DNA of 7,855 nucleotides from Campylobacteraceae bacterium (GTDB lineage: Bacteria; Campylobacterota; Campylobacteria; Campylobacterales; Sulfurovaceae), in assembly GCA_026985495.1 (NCBI GenBank), contig JALSQJ010000201.1, forward strand, positions 1-7,855, given 5' to 3'. Below the pieces are notes generated by a model that was not told the origin of the DNA, did no database searches, and was given only the letters and a program-made list of their open reading frames with translations. Of this stretch, positions 6,259 through 7,855 are shown piece after piece. Position 1 is the first letter of the stretch. The number at the start of each line of letters is the position of its first letter. Position numbers and translations under genes: made by a program.

Positions 6259-6321
6259 AATAATCCTTTGTAGTTATATTTTAAGTTTAACAAAGCTTAT
6301 TTAATTTTTACTGAATGAGAG

Positions 6322-6353
6322 AAAAAAAGAGATAATATAGATAAGATATATTA
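6322..6353 (-). terminator. Weak AT-rich hairpin plus T-run after the membrane-protein gene
   Basis: On the minus strand a 7-bp AT-only stem (TAATATA / TATATTA) starting at the stop codon is followed after about 4 nt by a 7-T run (6322-6328). The structure resembles an intrinsic terminator, but the stem has no GC pairs. Confidence 0.3.
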
Positions 6354-6878
6354 AAACTTTGTCAAAATTTCATATATAGGGTAACAGTAGGTGTTTATGA
6401 ATAGTGCAGAGTAGATAAGCGTTAAAGAGAAGAAAATAAAAGTGTGGCTAAGTGGAATAGGTCTCTTAAAAAAACTTAAAAATAAGGGATAGATTAGAGA
6501 GGCAAATGTACCTACAATAAATAGTATCATACCCATGATTGCTTTTGTAGGAAGAGGGTATTCTATAAAATAACTTACTGTATCTTTTATTGAGTTGTAA
6601 GATAGAATATAAAAAATTAAGAACATGCTAAAGGTAAGAGCAATAAAAAAATTAGATTTTAAAATAAAGTGGTTAAAAAGAGTAGTAATAAATATAAAAA
6701 TAGATAGAACTAAAAAGCTATAAATAAACAGATGAGCGTAGAGGGTTGATAGTCTATCTTCTTTAAAATTTTCGATGATATAGGCATAGGAGATGGTAAA
6801 TTGCCAATTAAATGCAACAATAAAAATTGTTGCAAATAATAGAGGTATAAAATATTTTTCAAATGTTTGTAAATTCAT
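6351..6878 (-). CDS. Five-helix integral membrane protein of unknown function
   Basis: This 175-aa, very hydrophobic protein has predicted membrane segments at about 10-35, 47-70, 75-95, 112-135 and 143-165. There is a short hydrophilic N-terminus (MNLQTFEKY), and a positively charged FFKRP at 136-140 suggests a cytoplasmic loop before the last helix. I recognise no family signature and no catalytic or ligand motif. The upstream AAGA-type ribosome binding site is weak. Gaps of 92 nt downstream and 116 nt upstream separate it from same-strand genes, and both gaps contain hairpins, so a shared operon is not evident. The long uninterrupted frame and the sensible helix/loop layout argue that it is real. 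Confidence 0.75.
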   Translation of the reverse strand: MNLQTFEKYFIPLLFATIFIVAFNWQFTISYAYIIENFKEDRLSTLYAHLFIYSFLVLSIFIFITTLFNHFILKSNFFIALTFSMFLIFYILSYNSIKDTVSYFIEYPLPTKAIMGMILFIVGTFASLIYPLFLSFFKRPIPLSHTFIFFSLTLIYSALFINTYCYPIYEILTKF

Positions 6879-6939
6879 ATAAATCTTTTTTACGAATTAT
6901 GCATTAGTTATGATAAATATAAGGTTTATTTTTAAAATT

Positions 6940-6960
6940 AAATGAGAAAAAGACTCATTT
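6940..6960 (-). terminator. Possible terminator of the dehydrogenase-like gene
   Basis: A 7-bp stem (AAATGAG / CTCATTT) with a 7-nt loop lies 34 nt downstream of that gene's stop and is followed on the minus strand by AATTTT. It sits inside a second inverted repeat (AATTATGCA at 6895-6903 and TGCATAATT at 6961-6969). Low GC makes termination uncertain. Confidence 0.35.
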
Positions 6961-6994
6961 TGCATAATTTGTAAATTAAAAAAGTGTTAATCTA

Positions 6995-7456
6995 TTAAGC
7001 TTTTAAAAAATCTGGATTAGCAATAACTTCAAAGCTAATATTTTTATTCCTTTTTTTAAGCTCCTCTTCTATAGTCTCTTTAATTTGACCAACTCTCGAC
7101 ATTGAAGCATCAGAACGGTCTATAATGAACATATGACTGTTCATATGTTTACCAACTATTTTAGCCGTGTTTAAAACCTCTTCCATCTGATTATCACTAT
7201 CTGCTGTAAGTCCTTCAGAGATAAAACACATATTTGTATTTTTAAGAGCCTCTTTGATATCTGCAGAAAATCCAATACTCTCTTTTTTGCTTAAACTTTT
7301 AATAACTTTAGCTTCATATGAATTATAATAACCTCTTTTTATGTTATTTATTCTTTTATTATCTTTAGATATGTATGTAACTTCATTCCCCATTTCAGCC
7401 AAAGCTTTACCACTTAAGAGGTGGTTGTAATCTATTCCCATTACCGATATTTTCAT
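6995..7456 (-). CDS. Stand-alone degenerate N-terminal half of a UDP-glucose/GDP-mannose dehydrogenase
   Basis: This 153-aa protein aligns by eye with the NAD-binding N-terminal domain of UDP-glucose 6-dehydrogenase. MKISVMGIDYNHLLSGKALAEMG corresponds to the family's MKIxVxGxGYVGLxxGxxLAxxG, and the protein ends EVIANPDFLKA-stop where the family reads NPEFLREG. The nucleotide-binding GxGYVG has become GIDYNH, losing two key glycines. The acidic residue after beta-2 is gone (ISKD for VDID), and the STVPxGT stretch reads SDASMSRVG. The central linker and C-terminal half with the catalytic Cys and Lys are absent, and no remnant follows the stop. It cannot therefore be an active dehydrogenase. 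The open frame and good AAAGGA ribosome binding site argue against recent decay. It could be a repurposed Rossmann protein or an old pseudogene. Confidence 0.8.
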   Translation of the reverse strand: MKISVMGIDYNHLLSGKALAEMGNEVTYISKDNKRINNIKRGYYNSYEAKVIKSLSKKESIGFSADIKEALKNTNMCFISEGLTADSDNQMEEVLNTAKIVGKHMNSHMFIIDRSDASMSRVGQIKETIEEELKKRNKNISFEVIANPDFLKA

Positions 7457-7492
7457 AATGAAATTTCCTTTCGTGTCTATTTTTATAAAGAT

Positions 7493-7500
7493 ATTTTATA
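7493..7500 (-). promoter_or_regulatory. Possible -10 box of the dehydrogenase-like gene
   Basis: On the minus strand TATAAAAT lies 36 nt before the start codon, giving a leader of about 30 nt that includes AAAGGA. The surroundings are very AT-rich, so a chance match is easy. Confidence 0.35.
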
Positions 7501-7547
7501 TTAAATAAATAATATCTTAACTTAAATTTTAAATATTTTTTTAAAGT

Positions 7548-7561
7548 TTTTCTTAAGAAAA
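7548..7561. repeat. Perfect 14-bp palindrome, possible operator
   Basis: TTTTCTTAAGAAAA is self-complementary and sits upstream of the dehydrogenase-like gene, between divergent starts, where a dimeric regulator could bind. Base composition makes such palindromes fairly likely by chance. Confidence 0.3.
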
Positions 7562-7574
7562 TAGGGCATATTGT

Positions 7575-7613
7575 TCTCTAAAGCCCATAAAATAGTCTTT
7601 TAAGCTTTAGAGA
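7575..7613. other. Intergenic hairpin with 10-bp stem
   Basis: TCTCTAAAGC and GCTTTAGAGA pair perfectly around a 19-nt loop. The left arm overlaps an alternative GGGC/GCCC pairing (7564-7567 with 7583-7586), so the two structures are mutually exclusive. It could lie in the leader of either flanking gene. There is no T-run directly behind it. Confidence 0.4.
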
Positions 7614-7774
7614 TAAAATTTAAATAGAGTGTGAAAAAAGAATTATATTAAAATAATATAAAACAAAAATATAACTTATAAAATTATATATGTTAGAGGA
7701 TATTATTATGATAAAATTATATATATTCATTTATAACATAAAATAACATACTATTAAAAAATAGGGAGATAGAG

Positions 7775-7855
7775 ATGGGGAGATATTGGATATGGAGTCT
7801 GTTTTTAATGCTCTCATTTATCTTAATAGTTTTATGTGTAGATAGATATAGTGAT
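7775..7855 (+). CDS. N-terminus of a membrane or secreted protein (partial)
   Basis: An ATG preceded 6-7 nt upstream by TAGGGAGA opens a frame of 27 codons that runs off the window without a stop. It reads MGRYWIWSLFLMLSFILIVLCVDRYSD. Arg3, then a hydrophobic stretch of about 17-18 residues, then a charged segment looks like a signal anchor, with the Cys near its end a possible but unconvincing lipobox. The family cannot be known from this fragment. Confidence 0.6.
   Translation, partial: MGRYWIWSLFLMLSFILIVLCVDRYSD

Larger units (their letters stand above)
7457..7774. other. AT-rich noncoding region between divergent genes
   Basis: These 318 bases lie between the divergent starts at 7456 (minus) and 7775 (plus), and I see no gene of credible length. 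They contain a perfect 14-bp palindrome TTTTCTTAAGAAAA (7548-7561), a 10-bp-stem hairpin (TCTCTAAAGC at 7575-7584 with GCTTTAGAGA at 7604-7613), and a 14-bp AT direct repeat (7678-7691 and 7711-7724). A 12-codon frame with an AGAGGA ribosome binding site occupies 7708-7746. Promoters for both flanking genes should lie here. Confidence 0.6.

Noticed and set aside
7678..7724. Direct repeat ATAAAATTATATAT (two copies 33 bp apart)
   Set aside because: Low-complexity AT sequence with only two copies; not evidence for iterons or an origin.

Overview
The window is AT-rich and looks like chromosomal DNA of a Campylobacterota (formerly Epsilonproteobacteria) bacterium, probably a Sulfurimonas/Sulfurovum-type chemolithoautotroph. 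Three things suggest this. There is a multi-subunit pyruvate:ferredoxin oxidoreductase with porA followed by porB. The rpsT-prfA pair is arranged as I recall it from Campylobacter genomes. The rpsT promoter is a T-run followed directly by GATAAAAT. No species can be named from the sequence alone.

Layout. Positions 2-1170 hold the 3' end of porA and a complete porB, closed by a strong hairpin. Positions 1171-1610 have no convincing gene but contain the most striking object here: a 269-bp element (1314-1582) with 32-bp terminal inverted repeats matching at 31/32, a possible TTAT target duplication, and an interior made almost wholly of two long imperfect palindromes. It sits directly upstream of a 214-aa HTH/coiled-coil protein gene (1611-2255) and appears to have split that gene's promoter. 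Next come a small secreted Sel1-repeat protein (2340-2756), a ChaA/CAX-type cation:proton antiporter (2811-3881), ribosomal protein S20 (4004-4270) and peptide chain release factor 1 (4352-5419). A 9-bp-stem hairpin separates prfA from the minus-strand genes.

On the minus strand are a secreted 266-aa protein with possible DUF302-like halves (5458-6258), a five-helix membrane protein of unknown function (6351-6878), and a 153-aa stand-alone, degenerate N-terminal half of a UDP-glucose/GDP-mannose dehydrogenase (6995-7456). Positions 7457-7774 are AT-rich noncoding DNA with a 14-bp palindrome and a 10-bp-stem hairpin. A plus-strand gene with a good ribosome binding site begins at 7775 and runs off the window.

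Functionally, PorAB supplies carbon metabolism (pyruvate/acetyl-CoA with ferredoxin) and rpsT-prfA serve translation. The rest is membrane and envelope or accessory content with no shared pathway that I can see. The candidates for something undescribed are the structured mobile element with its promoter rearrangement, and the truncated dehydrogenase-like protein.
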